Assembly: GCF_017876535.1 (NCBI RefSeq)
Contig: NZ_JAGIOF010000001.1
Location: forward strand, 1,488,001-1,552,000
Direction: 5' to 3'
DNA: 64,000 nt
Source: Paeniglutamicibacter kerguelensis
Lineage (GTDB): Bacteria > Actinomycetota > Actinomycetes > Actinomycetales > Micrococcaceae
Shown here: in pieces, positions 24,478 to 32,702 of the stretch
Layout: the number at the start of each line of letters is the position of its first letter
Numbering within the stretch: position 1 is the first letter of the stretch
Translations under genes and position numbers: made by a program
Notes under the pieces: generated by a model
Database searches by the model: none
Told to the model about the DNA's origin: nothing
What the model saw: the letters and a program-made list of their open reading frames with translations, nothing else

Positions 24478-24828
24478 GAATCGCTGCCGGAAGTCGCCGA
24501 GGCGCTGGTTGTCGGTGCGGAACTCGGCATGGACTACTACATGCCGTTGTTCGTGCACGAAGCCGCAGGCATCAAGCCGGAGGAGGCCCACGCCGCAATC
24601 ACCCGGTCCATCCGCGAGAGCCTGTCCGTCCGATACCTGCCCGACGAGATCGTCTTCATGCCCGGCATTCCGCATACCCGCACCGGAAAGAAGCTTGAGG
24701 TTCCCGTCAAGCGGCTTCTACAGGGGGCGCAGCTGGAAACGGTTGCGGATCTCGGGTCGGTGGATAACCCCGTGCTGATGGCAGCGTATGCCCGTTTTGC
24801 CCACGAACGGCATACGGTATCGCCCTAA
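24478..24828 (+). pseudogene. Acetoacetyl-CoA synthetase, C-terminal fragment
   Basis: Plus strand: LPEVAEALVVGAELGMDYYM, PLFVHEAAGIKPEEAHAAIT, RESLSVRYLPDEIVFMPGIP and HTRTGKKLEVPVKRLLQG, the C-terminal adenylation subdomain of acetoacetyl-CoA synthetase, including the TGKK motif with the catalytic Lys. About 115 of some 650 residues remain. The 5' break abuts the aldo/keto reductase break, so two genes were joined head to head by one deletion or rearrangement. Confidence 0.8.
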
Positions 24829-24955
24829 GCGGTACTGCCGTCGGCCCGCGGCTTCCAAGGATGCCGCTGGCCGACAGCGGTCCGTAGCGGCCGGGGAGGG
24901 TTCGGCTCGGTGCGCCGGCACCGAAGTCGGCGCCAAGGTTGGAACAAGGGCGCCC

Positions 24956-25999
24956 TCAGGCCATCAGTGCGACGAAGCCCAGACCCAACGCGGCGACAAC
25001 GGCCCACGAGCCGATCGCGGCGGCCAGGGCGCGGCCGGCGGTGGAAAAGAGGTGGCGCAGGTCGATGGCGAAACCGAGTCCGACAAGGGCCACGCCCAAC
25101 AGTATTTCCTGCCCGGTTTTCGCGGCGTGCAGGACGGAATCCGGCATCCAGCCCGTGGACCGCAGCAGCACGCAGGCCATGAAGCCAAGCACAAAGATCG
25201 GAACCAGCGGCGGGCGTTCTCCCGCACCGGGCATCGAGCCATCGGTTGCGGCTGCCTGCCGGCGGCGGGCAGAAATCGAGCCGAGCACCGAGATCGGCGC
25301 GAGCATCAGCACGCGCACCAACTTGACGACCACGGCCGCGGCAAGCGCCGTGAATCCTGCGCCCTGGGCGGTGGCGACGACCTGGCCGACATCGTGCACC
25401 GAGGCGCCGACCCAGCGGCCGAAGTCCAGTTCGTTGAGGTTCAACCAGGTGTTCGCCAGCGGCAACACGGCGATCGCCAGCGTGCCGCAGAGGGTCACCA
25501 GGGCCACCGGGACGGGTGCGTCCCGGGCCGATCCGCGGGCCTGGCTCATCGCGCCGATGGCGCTGGCCCCGCAAATGGAAAACCCGCTGGCCAGCAGCAC
25601 CGGCTGGTCCCCGGGCAGCTTCAGCGCCCGGGCCACCAAGTAGGTCCCGCCGAAGGACCCGGCCACCACCAGGGCGATCAGGCCCACGCCCTTCCAGCCC
25701 AGGTCCAGCACGTCGGCCAGGGCCAGCTGGAACCCCAGCAGCACGATCCCGGCGCGCATCAGGTGCTTGCCGCCCCAGCCCATGCCCGGTGCCAGACGGA
25801 ACTTCGGCGCCGCGCGCAACGAGTTTCCGGCGACGGCCCCGAGCACCACGCAGAGCGTGAGCACGGGAACCCCCGGAACCAGCAGGTGCCCGGCGAAGGC
25901 GACGGTCACCAGGCCCGCGGCGGTCAGCAGCCCGGGGACAAGTTTCCTGTGCGTCCCGGGAAGCGCCACGTTGCGCAGGGCCCGGAGGCGTTTTACCAC
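24956..25999 (-). CDS. YeiH/UPF0324-family putative sulfate exporter
   Basis: 347 residues with about ten membrane helices. Family marks: VLTLCVVLGAVAGN near residue 50, LMRAGIVLLGFQLALADVL, SGFSICGASAIGAM (the conserved SICGxSAI motif), WVGASVHDVGQVVATAQGAG and a final FAIDLRHLFSTAGRALAAA. The family is called a putative sulfate exporter and is linked to sulfonate catabolism in some bacteria; other substrates are possible. GTG 25999 lies inside the end of the upstream SDR gene (7-base overlap), so they form an operon. Confidence 0.85.
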   Translation of the reverse strand: MVKRLRALRNVALPGTHRKLVPGLLTAAGLVTVAFAGHLLVPGVPVLTLCVVLGAVAGNSLRAAPKFRLAPGMGWGGKHLMRAGIVLLGFQLALADVLDLGWKGVGLIALVVAGSFGGTYLVARALKLPGDQPVLLASGFSICGASAIGAMSQARGSARDAPVPVALVTLCGTLAIAVLPLANTWLNLNELDFGRWVGASVHDVGQVVATAQGAGFTALAAAVVVKLVRVLMLAPISVLGSISARRRQAAATDGSMPGAGERPPLVPIFVLGFMACVLLRSTGWMPDSVLHAAKTGQEILLGVALVGLGFAIDLRHLFSTAGRALAAAIGSWAVVAALGLGFVALMA

Positions 26000-27507
26000 G
26001 GCGAGGGTTCGTAGTCCTTCAGGAAGCAGCCGTACAGGTCGATGCCGCGTTCGCCGTCGACGATCGGCTGGTAGACGCGCGCCGCGCCGTCGATCAGGTC
26101 AAGCGGCGCGTGCCAGCCTTCGGCCACCATGCGGACCTTGGAATCGTGCGGACGCTCGTCGGTGATCCACCCGGTGTCCACTGCGGACATGAGGATGCCG
26201 TCGGTCTTGAGCATTTCCTCGGCGCTGGTGCGCGTGAGCATGTTCAGCGAGGCCTTGGCCATGTTGGTGTGCGGGTGCCCGGCGCCCTTGTAGCGGCGGG
26301 AGAACTGCCCCTCCATGGCGGAGACGTTCACGATGTACTTGCGGTGCGCATCGGACGCGGCCAGCGCCGGGCGCAGGCGCGAGGCCAGCAGGAACGGCGC
26401 GGTGACGTTGCACAGCTGCACCTCGAGCATTTCCAGCGCGTCGACATCGCCCAGGATCTGCGTCCAGGAGTTCTCGGTGACGACGTCCGGGACTAGTCCG
26501 CCGGCGTCGATCGCGGTTCCCTCGGCGATGCGCTCCAGGCTCGCCGAGCCGGCCGTCATGGCCAGGTCGGCAACCGCCTGCGCGTCGTAGTTGGCGTGGG
26601 GCGTCGGGACCAGCAGCGCCGAATCCTCCAGGTGGAAGGCGCTGGCCAAGGCCTTGGGGTGCTCCGAGGGGGGATTGGCCTCGCCCCAGACTTCCGGGCC
26701 GCCGTGCGCGAACTCGAGCTCGGCCGGAAGCGGCTGCGACTCGGATTCGATCAGGTGCAGGTAGGAGTTCGAGGTGCGACGCACGGTCTGTGCGGCGTTG
26801 TTGATCAGGATGTCCAGCGGGCCCTCGGCCGCGACGCGGTCGGCCAGCGCGATGACCTGGGACGGGTCGCGCAAGTCGATGCCGACGATGCGCAGGCGGT
26901 GGATCCAGTCGGCGGAGTCCTCAAGCGCGGCAAAGCGGCGGGCAGCGTCGCGCGGGAAGCGCGTGGTGATGGTGGTGTGCGCCCCGTCGCGCAGCAGGCG
27001 CAGGGCGATGTGCATGCCGATCTTGGCGCGTCCGCCGGTGAGCAGCGCGCGCTTTCCGGTCAGGTCCGCGCGGGCGTCGCGGCGTTCGCGGCCGGCCGCT
27101 GCGCACTCCGGGCACAGGTAGTGGTGGAAGGCATCCACGGTGGTGTAGCGCTGCTTGCAGATATAGCAGCCGCGCGGCTTGATGTACTCGCCGGCGGTGT
27201 GCTCGTCGGTGGGCGTGCTCAGGTCCAGGCCGAGCGTCTCGTCGTCAAGGCGCTGCGGGGAACCGGTCGCGGTACGTTCAACGACGGCGCGGTCGGCCGC
27301 GTTGATGGCCGATCGCTTCTCGTTCTTGCGGTGGCGCTTGGCGGCCTTGAACATCTTGCCCGTTGCGCGGCGCACGGCCACGTGGCGCTCGTCCTCGGGT
27401 TCGAGGCGGTGCACCAGGCCCAGCACCTTGATGGCTGCCTCAAGCTCGGCTGCGGTAAAAAGTTCGTCGGTACCGGCCTGATCGGCCTCAGAAAAATTCT
27501 CAGTCAT
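25993..27507 (-). CDS. SDR-fold protein with N-terminal zinc ribbon, Tyr-less active site
   Basis: 504 residues from ATG 27507. The first 110 residues are charged and helical with a basic KAAKRHRKNEKR stretch. A zinc ribbon follows: CYICKQRYTTVDAFHHYLC ending PEC (CxxC...CxxC). Then a Rossmann domain: RALLTGGRAKIGMHIALRLL, LINNAAQT, IVNVSAMEGQFS (Ser present). At the YxxxK position the sequence is HTNMAKAS: Lys is there but the Tyr is replaced by Thr, so normal SDR catalysis is doubtful. A long insert lies between NNAAQT and the Ser. It is first in the operon with YeiH. Function unknown. Confidence 0.8.
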   Translation of the reverse strand: MTENFSEADQAGTDELFTAAELEAAIKVLGLVHRLEPEDERHVAVRRATGKMFKAAKRHRKNEKRSAINAADRAVVERTATGSPQRLDDETLGLDLSTPTDEHTAGEYIKPRGCYICKQRYTTVDAFHHYLCPECAAAGRERRDARADLTGKRALLTGGRAKIGMHIALRLLRDGAHTTITTRFPRDAARRFAALEDSADWIHRLRIVGIDLRDPSQVIALADRVAAEGPLDILINNAAQTVRRTSNSYLHLIESESQPLPAELEFAHGGPEVWGEANPPSEHPKALASAFHLEDSALLVPTPHANYDAQAVADLAMTAGSASLERIAEGTAIDAGGLVPDVVTENSWTQILGDVDALEMLEVQLCNVTAPFLLASRLRPALAASDAHRKYIVNVSAMEGQFSRRYKGAGHPHTNMAKASLNMLTRTSAEEMLKTDGILMSAVDTGWITDERPHDSKVRMVAEGWHAPLDLIDGAARVYQPIVDGERGIDLYGCFLKDYEPSPW

Positions 27508-27620
27508 GTCGCCATCAAGTCTACCGGCAGGGGCAGACGGCGCATGAATGCGGTTGTTGGCCGCCGGAATGCGGATCACCCTCCAGCACCGGGACCCCGG
27601 AACTTCCGGCGCATGGTTTG

Positions 27621-27657
27621 CGATTGTGGGGGTCGGGAAGCCCGGCCCCCACAATCG
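27621..27657 (-). terminator. Terminator for the AtaL-like gene
   Basis: A 12 bp stem CGATTGTGGGGG with a 13-base loop that can pair further; it lies 32 bases after the stop of the minus-strand gene at 27690. Confidence 0.7.
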
Positions 27658-27689
27658 ATCCATTCCGGGAAGGACGAACTCGATCAGCG

Positions 27690-28151
27690 CTAGGCGGTCG
27701 GCGTGCCAGTCATCTGCCTCACCGTGGCGATTGTCGATTCAACCGCCTTGAGATACTCGGACTTCATGCCCTCTGCGTAGGCATCCTCCTCTGCAGACCC
27801 CGGCTCTACGTCCGGGATGACGAGCGCGAAGCTGAAGCGGAGCCTGAGGTCGTTGTCGTCGCCCTCGATCTCATTGGCGATCGTGCCAAGGACGCTGCCC
27901 GCAATGCGCGTAAAGACAACTCGTTTTGGTTCCTGCAGGGTGATTCTTTCGGTGGACGCCTGGCCGTTGACCACAATGTCGCGATCGAACACCGTGTCGC
28001 TGATGCGGTCGGTGACGGTGCACTCGCTCATGGCAGCCACGAAGGGAAGCGCATTGTTGGCCTTCATGACAAGGCCGTCCCAAAGCTGGGCCCTGGTGAG
28101 GGGAATGCTGTCGTTGTCGTTCACTGGCAGTACATGGGAAACGTAGATCAT
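27690..28151 (-). CDS. AtaL-like (DUF1857) SRPBCC protein
   Basis: 153 residues. It begins MIYVSHVLPVND, then LTRAQLWDGLVMKANNALPF, a start typical for DUF1857, whose members have the START/Bet v1 helix-grip fold and a ligand pocket. RFSFALVIPDVEPGSAEEDA and a long C-terminal helix (YLKAVESTIATVRQMTG) complete the fold. Enzymatic role in bacteria is unknown. It diverges from a TetR-SnoaL operon; palindromes listed at 28181 start 30 bases from its ATG and may control it too. Confidence 0.8.
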   Translation of the reverse strand: MIYVSHVLPVNDNDSIPLTRAQLWDGLVMKANNALPFVAAMSECTVTDRISDTVFDRDIVVNGQASTERITLQEPKRVVFTRIAGSVLGTIANEIEGDDNDLRLRFSFALVIPDVEPGSAEEDAYAEGMKSEYLKAVESTIATVRQMTGTPTA

Positions 28152-28180
28152 GGCTCCACCCTAGACTTCTCGAACCATTA

Positions 28181-28232
28181 TGGACCAGTCGGTCCTGATA
28201 GTGCTATGGTGGTCTTTTGGACCGATCGTTCC
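28181..28232. promoter_or_regulatory. Two TetR-type operators
   Basis: TGGACC-AGTC-GGTCC (28181-28195) and TGGACC-GATC-GTTCC (28218-28232), centres 37 bp apart, flank a TATGGT that may be a -10 box. Both match the GGACC-N4-GGTCC type of TetR site. The regulator at 28409 is the likely ligand. Confidence 0.6.
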
Positions 28233-28408
28233 GGAATTCGAGACTCTTCTGCGGGCGTCACGAAAAGGCGTCGGAACGAGCCGCGCGGAATGGTTCCGTG
28301 CGCGCTGCTTGCGGGGTATCGCCTACCCAAAAACGGGCGATCCTGCCTGCAATTGGTACGGTGGATTGTCCAAGACCGACCGGTCCACAACAACGAGGAG
28401 CAGCGCAC

Positions 28409-28999
28409 ATGGCACGCAAACCGGAGTTCGACCGGGACGCAGTTCTCGAGAACGCCATGGGGGCGTTCTGGGAGCACGGCTATGAGGCGACTTCCCTTGC
28501 CAAACTCCTGGCAGTCACCGGGCTGAGCAAAAGCAGCCTCTACGCCGCGTTCGGGGACAAGCACCAGCTATTTGTTGCTGCCTTCGACCTCTACAGGGAT
28601 CGCCAGCTCGAGCATCTCACCAAGGTCCTGAACGCGCATTCGGCCCCGCAGGGAATCAGGGCGTTCTTCGAGGAAGTCATCGGGGTGGGGTTGGAAGCGT
28701 GCCAGCGCTTTGGGTGTATGAGTACCAACCAGGCCGCCGAATTGGCTCTGTCGGACGGTGTCGTGTCCAACCGAGTTGCCGAAGACCACCGAAGACTGGA
28801 GGATGCCTTTACCGAGCACCTCCGCGCCGGACAAGGCGCGGGGTCCGTCCCTACGGACGTCGATGCCCGGGTGGCGGCCAGCGCCTTGGTCACGGCACTC
28901 TCCGGCTTCCAGCTGACCGTACGTGCAGGCATGGATCGCACACGGCTGGAACGGTCCCTGGCTTATCTCATGGCCCCGCTTGAGGTTGCCGCAAACTGA
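28409..28999 (+). CDS. TetR/AcrR-family regulator
   Basis: 196 residues; ATG 28409 has GAGGAG eight bases ahead. The HTH is YEATSLAKLLAVTGLSKSSL followed by YAAFGDKHQLF, the usual TetR arrangement at about residues 23-50. The ligand domain contains a Cys-x-x-x motif FGCMSTNQAAEL (residues 97-108), seen in TetR proteins of the YcdC/NemR-like group, in which Cys can sense electrophiles. It is first of a run with the SnoaL-like and two-TM genes. A long leader of about 180 bp separates it from the operators. Confidence 0.85.
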   Translation: MARKPEFDRDAVLENAMGAFWEHGYEATSLAKLLAVTGLSKSSLYAAFGDKHQLFVAAFDLYRDRQLEHLTKVLNAHSAPQGIRAFFEEVIGVGLEACQRFGCMSTNQAAELALSDGVVSNRVAEDHRRLEDAFTEHLRAGQGAGSVPTDVDARVAASALVTALSGFQLTVRAGMDRTRLERSLAYLMAPLEVAAN

Positions 29000-29057
29000 T
29001 CCTGTTTCGCTCGCAAGTGCACCGCCATTGAGCACACGACTACAAAGGAGCCCGCTC

Positions 29058-29513
29058 ATGATCGAGTCACCGGCGCAAGTCGCCACTGGCTTCGCCGCGG
29101 CCTGGAATGCCGCCGACGCGGATGCCCTGGCGAGTCTCTTCGCGGAGGACGCCGATTTCGTCAACGTGGTGGGCCTCTGGTGGAAGACGCGTTCCCAGAT
29201 CAAGCACAACCACGCCTACGGCTTCCGCCGGATATTCCCGCGGACCGTCATGACCCTGGACAAGGTCGCCGTCCGTGAGCTGGGACCCGACGTTGCCGTC
29301 GTGCATGCAGCGTGGAGCCTCTCCGGACAGATTGGTCCATCCGGAGATCCTGTGGGGGACCGTTCGGGGGTTCTGAGCTTTACCCTCAGTCGCAGCGCCG
29401 AAGAACATTGGCTTGCCGTCAGTGCCCAGAACACCGACCGTGTCCCCGGTGCCCAGACCTACGTCGCCGGCGATGGATCCCTCACCCCGGCAACCTACGC
29501 GCGCCCCTCTTGA
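29058..29513 (+). CDS. SgcJ/EcaC-type NTF2-like protein
   Basis: 151 residues from ATG 29058, preceded by AAAGGAG. NTF2/SnoaL fold: PAQVATGFAAAWNAADADAL opens the cone, then FAEDADFVNVVGLWWKTRSQ, a pattern typical of the SgcJ/EcaC family, and later VVHAAWSLSG and VLSFTLSRS strands. It is a small pocket protein, enzymatic or ligand-binding; substrate unknown. It follows the TetR gene by 58 bases and is probably under its control. Confidence 0.8.
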   Translation: MIESPAQVATGFAAAWNAADADALASLFAEDADFVNVVGLWWKTRSQIKHNHAYGFRRIFPRTVMTLDKVAVRELGPDVAVVHAAWSLSGQIGPSGDPVGDRSGVLSFTLSRSAEEHWLAVSAQNTDRVPGAQTYVAGDGSLTPATYARPS

Positions 29514-29713
29514 GGGGGACATTCATCAATGAGAGCTGGCGGTCATCGAGCACGCTATCGATGAAGGTGGGCCGGCGACGGTAGCGAAAGACGCCTCGCC
29601 GCGCTCCGGCCATGGCTCAAGCCCCCACCGCGAGGTCTTCCCACCACGGTGAGACCCGAACGGAGAACCGATCCCCGCGTCGGGGTTCCGCAAAACGAAT
29701 ACCAGGAGAAAAC

Positions 29714-30058
29714 ATGAAGCACGAGGGCAAGGCACTTGCCGCCGACGAAACCGACACGAACCATCACCGGAGTCCCGGCGTTGCATCGGTACACACCCGA
29801 GCCATCCTCACGTGGTGCGCGATCTTCCCCATGGTCGCAATCGGGATGACGGCCATGGGCTCGTTTGCCCAGGAGTGGCACCCCGTCCTGCGCGCACTCG
29901 TCCTCACGCTGGTTGTCGTCCCGATGGCGGTCTACGTGGTCGTACCGAGGCTATTGCTCCTGCACGGCCGATTGAGCCGCGCTGCTCATGATCGAAAGCT
30001 GCGCCGTGAGGACCAGCGTGCGGTCCGCAAACTTCGACGGAGCGCACCCGGTTCGTAG
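29714..30058 (+). CDS. Two-pass membrane protein, 114 aa
   Basis: ATG 29714 has AGGAG six bases ahead. Two helices: ILTWCAIFPMVAIGMTAMGS (about residues 31-50) and VLRALVLTLVVVPMAVYVVV (58-77), then a basic Arg-rich tail (RLSRAAHDRKLRREDQRAVR). Small proteins of this build are often found beside SnoaL-like genes and TetR regulators in Actinobacteria. It is third in the TetR-SgcJ run with a 200 bp gap, so it may have its own promoter. Confidence 0.65.
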   Translation: MKHEGKALAADETDTNHHRSPGVASVHTRAILTWCAIFPMVAIGMTAMGSFAQEWHPVLRALVLTLVVVPMAVYVVVPRLLLLHGRLSRAAHDRKLRREDQRAVRKLRRSAPGS

Positions 30059-30632
30059 CCGGATCAGGGGCGGATCCGCAATCTGGGCCCGGCTTTCAGC
30101 GGTCGCTGTGTGGATCCGGGCAAGCGATACATGGTAGGGCCGAGCTCGCCTGGTTTGTTTCCTTTTTCCGTATCCGCCATCCCAAGCGGTCGGAGGTACC
30201 GGTTCGGCTTCGCCACTGAACGGCCCCGTATTCCAACGGCCGCTCACCTCGCGGAACTCTCACGAACGATGTATTTCGAGAATGAATTGAATCGAGAATC
30301 CCCGAGGCCGGTTGCTCTTCGGCGTAGTTGCGGGTTTCAACGCTGAATGTCGCACTGTTTGCAGAGCTAGGTGTCGCATCTCGAAGCCCCAGAGATTGAC
30401 TGTAGACTCGGGCCCCGGCGACGTGGAGCACTACCCCGGATAGGGAACCTTGAGCGGACAACCTCGCCATCGTGCTCGCGGGAATCGCGCTGGCCGGATA
30501 CGGTTCTGCGACTCTGGTCCCAAGCCCAGCCAGCGCCGCTGCGAGGATCCCGGGGGTCACCGAAGACGCGGGCGTTACGATCGTCAGCTGGCTGATGCGG
30601 GGCGGGCTCCTCACCACTAGCCCGATCATCGT
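30059..30632. other. Gap with IS21-like end and possible decayed membrane gene
   Basis: Holds the IS21-like repeat at 30331. From 30472 to 30669 the plus strand reads LAGIALAGYGSATLVPSPAS and later VTIVSWLMRGGLLTTSPIIV, hydrophobic but without a family match; it may be a piece of a membrane gene. Nothing else is supported. Confidence 0.3.
30331..30383 (+). repeat. IS21-like terminal repeat, copy 2
   Basis: CGGGTTTCAACGCTGAATG, TCGCACTGTTTGCAGAGC, TAGGTGTCGCATC. It is about 77 percent identical, by eye, to the reverse complement of 36150-36203, so the two copies are inverted around 30.4-36.2 kb. Confidence 0.55.
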
Positions 30633-30794
30633 GACGGTACCAACGCATCCGAGCCGCGATGGGGACTGAGCGCTCTAGTCATAGTGGGGCCGCAGCCACG
30701 CTTTTCGCCGCATCGCTCAAGGGGAGCCGCACGGCGACAACGGATGCTGACCTCACCCAAAGATCTCACGATATTCATTGACCATGTCGCCCGG
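30633..30794 (+). repeat. About 162 bp direct repeat, left copy
   Basis: From GACGGTACCAACGCATCC to GACCATGTCGCCCGG. Conserved blocks shared with 32281-32445 include GCTCTAGTCA, CACGCTTTTCGCC, GCCGCACGGCGACAA and CATTGACCATGTCG. It ends 7 bases before the stop of the TetR gene at 30802. Confidence 0.75.
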
Positions 30795-30801
30795 CCCGCC
30801 A

Positions 30802-31428
30802 TCAATTTGGTTTGCCAGCTAGATCTTCGCGGGCCGGACGAACAGCATCAAGGGCCTCTCGAAACATGCGTCTACGTTCTGCAAGGGGGCGCTCCTGCGT
30901 AGCAAGTTCAACTTCGTTGAGCACAGCGAACACAGAACTCACCAGCGCGCGGAAAATAACTCGAGTGTCGGCATCCACCTGGTGCTCGACCTTCCATCGC
31001 GTCCAAAGGACTTCGCACAGTTCCTGCTGGGAGGCGTGAACTCGGGCGAAGTACTGGGCCAAGATCTGGGGCGCGGTCTCGGTGATCTTCCGAAAGAGTG
31101 CCGCACGTTTCGCAACTGATTCTTGATCGAGGTTCTCCAGTGCGCTCTCAAGGGCATGCCGCAGAGTCAACCAGGGCGCTTCGTCTGGGGGACGCGCCTC
31201 GATGGCCTCAGCGAGACCATGAGTGTCGACTTCGAATCTTAGAAAGAGAACCTCAGCCTTGGATGCAAAGTACCGAAAAAACGTTCGTTCCGAAATTCCA
31301 GCCTCACGAGCGATGTCCTCCACGGTGGTGGCGTCATAACCGCGCGAAACGAATAAATCCTCCGCTATCTCGCCAATTCGCTGGCGCATGGCCTGTCGCG
31401 AGACTTCTCTGAGGGTGCTTTTCGACAT
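30802..31428 (-). CDS. TetR-family regulator of the divergent GNAT gene
   Basis: 208 residues. HTH: YDATTVEDIAREAGISERTF followed by FRYFASKAEVL at about residues 30-60, a very typical TetR core. The C-terminal domain is long and helical with RKITETAPQILAQYFARVHA. It diverges from the GNAT gene at 31518 with an 89 bp gap that contains a TGACA-N5-TGTCA operator. The pair is bracketed by direct repeats of about 162 bp. By analogy with other TetR-acetyltransferase pairs, the regulator may sense the compound that the enzyme modifies. Confidence 0.85.
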   Translation of the reverse strand: MSKSTLREVSRQAMRQRIGEIAEDLFVSRGYDATTVEDIAREAGISERTFFRYFASKAEVLFLRFEVDTHGLAEAIEARPPDEAPWLTLRHALESALENLDQESVAKRAALFRKITETAPQILAQYFARVHASQQELCEVLWTRWKVEHQVDADTRVIFRALVSSVFAVLNEVELATQERPLAERRRMFREALDAVRPAREDLAGKPN

Positions 31429-31451
31429 CGCAACAGTCTATCAACGTTTAG

Positions 31452-31466
31452 TGACATATGCTGTCA
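31452..31466. promoter_or_regulatory. TetR-type operator
   Basis: TGACA-TATGC-TGTCA in the divergent gap; additional TGACA and TGTC words follow at 31471-31484. GGAG at 31505 is the ribosome site of the GNAT gene. Confidence 0.55.
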
Positions 31467-31517
31467 AGGGTGACAGCCAATGTCTAACTTGGCAGTCACT
31501 GACAAAAGGAGAAAATT

Positions 31518-32276
31518 ATGCAACATTTCCACCCGCTAGTGAGGGATTTCTGGCAAGGACCATTCGACGGAAAACGTGTGCATCACAGCACTCATCTGAG
31601 CATCATTCTCAACGAGACCCTGGATGAATCCGAGCGGATCACCGTGCTTAAAACTGCAGGCGATGGTCGGACGGCCGTTGCGATGCGCCCCGAAGTTGCC
31701 GCTCAATTCTCGGAAGTGTTGGCGTCAACCGGGAAACTGGATGCGAATGCACTCCTTGCGCGCTTTGTTGAAGAAGGCATCATCCTTCATGGCGCCGACA
31801 ACATCTACTACTTGTCTGAAGACTCCCGTGAACCGTTGTTCTCTGAACCCACGCCATCTGACATCCGCCAATTGAGCGAGCACGATGCAGCACAATTTGC
31901 GGAGTTTCAGGCAGGCGTCTCGGAACAAGATCTCGACGATGCACAAGTGGAACTCGATGACTGGGCCGTATTCGGTGTGATCGACGCAAATGGTCGTATC
32001 CTCAGCGCCGGCAGCATGTATCCCTGGCAGCAAGACAGCAAACTTGCCGACATCGGTGTTCTAACACTTGCCGAGGCACGTGGCCGGGGCCACGCCCGCC
32101 GTTTGGTGCGGGCCATGTGCAGGCACGCGCTCAACCAGGGGTACGAACCGCAGTACCGATGCCAGCTGGACAACGTTGCCTCGAATATCCTCGCCGGTGC
32201 ATCGGGCCTCACCCTCTTCGGCCAATGGCAGATCGTGACCCCCGAGATTGAAACTGGTGGTTCGGAAGCCTCCTGA
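31518..32276 (+). CDS. GNAT-family acetyltransferase with extra N-terminal domain
   Basis: 252 residues, longer than a simple GNAT. The first 115 residues form an N-terminal domain (VRDFWQGPFDGKRVHHST, ALLARFVEEGIILHGADNIY); the C-terminal GNAT domain starts near LSEHDAAQFAEFQAGVSEQD, with beta-4 and acetyl-CoA loop IGVLTLAEARGRGHARRLVR and ending QLDNVASNILAGASGLTLFG (motif B). This two-part layout resembles the 'GNAT_acetyltran'/FR47 type. The stop lies 4 bases before the right direct repeat. Substrate unknown; resistance to a small molecule is a reasonable guess. Confidence 0.8.
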   Translation: MQHFHPLVRDFWQGPFDGKRVHHSTHLSIILNETLDESERITVLKTAGDGRTAVAMRPEVAAQFSEVLASTGKLDANALLARFVEEGIILHGADNIYYLSEDSREPLFSEPTPSDIRQLSEHDAAQFAEFQAGVSEQDLDDAQVELDDWAVFGVIDANGRILSAGSMYPWQQDSKLADIGVLTLAEARGRGHARRLVRAMCRHALNQGYEPQYRCQLDNVASNILAGASGLTLFGQWQIVTPEIETGGSEAS

Positions 32277-32280
32277 CCGG

Positions 32281-32445
32281 GACGGTTACCAACGCCTCCG
32301 GGTCGCCATGGTGACTGAGTGCTCTAGTCAAGGTGGGCGTGGCGACCACGCTTTTCGCCCCAACGCTCAAGGGCAGCCGCACGGCGACAATGGATGCCGA
32401 CCGGACCGTGAAGATCTCATAGTGGTCATTGACCATGTCGTCTGG
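32281..32445 (+). repeat. About 162 bp direct repeat, right copy
   Basis: From GACGGTTACCAACGCCTCC to GACCATGTCGTCTGG, same orientation as 30633-30794, about 80 percent identical by eye. It begins 4 bases after the GNAT stop. Between it and the next gene at 32703 I see only a short frame at 32514. Confidence 0.75.
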
Positions 32446-32513
32446 TTTATCGACGATCCACAGCCTTCACGCGCCTGCACCGTACAAGTAATTGCGGGAA
32501 GTTCGACTTTCCT

Positions 32514-32651
32514 GTGACTCCGAAGGCGCAACGTAGAGGCCAGGAATGGGATGCGTTCCGCCAACGCCTCTCAACCGAGACACAGTTGGATGACTTCGTG
32601 CAAGCCTTGACGTGGCAAATTCTGATCACAAGAACCACTCTCACAATCTGA
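32514..32651 (+). CDS. Possible short ORF or gene remnant, 45 aa
   Basis: GTG 32514 opens a frame reading VTPKAQRRGQEWDAFRQRLS then TETQLDDFVQALTWQIL. It has a normal amino acid mix but no family match and no clear ribosome site. It may be the tail of a lost gene. Confidence 0.2.
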   Translation: MTPKAQRRGQEWDAFRQRLSTETQLDDFVQALTWQILITRTTLTI

Positions 32652-32702
32652 CATTGTGGCCACTCAGTGGTACTCACGTCAACACCTCAGGAGAAATACC
32701 GC

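Noticed and set aside
24352..24828. A genuine 158-residue chimeric gene
   Set aside because: Its first third is antisense to an aldo/keto reductase tail; it is better explained as two fragments.
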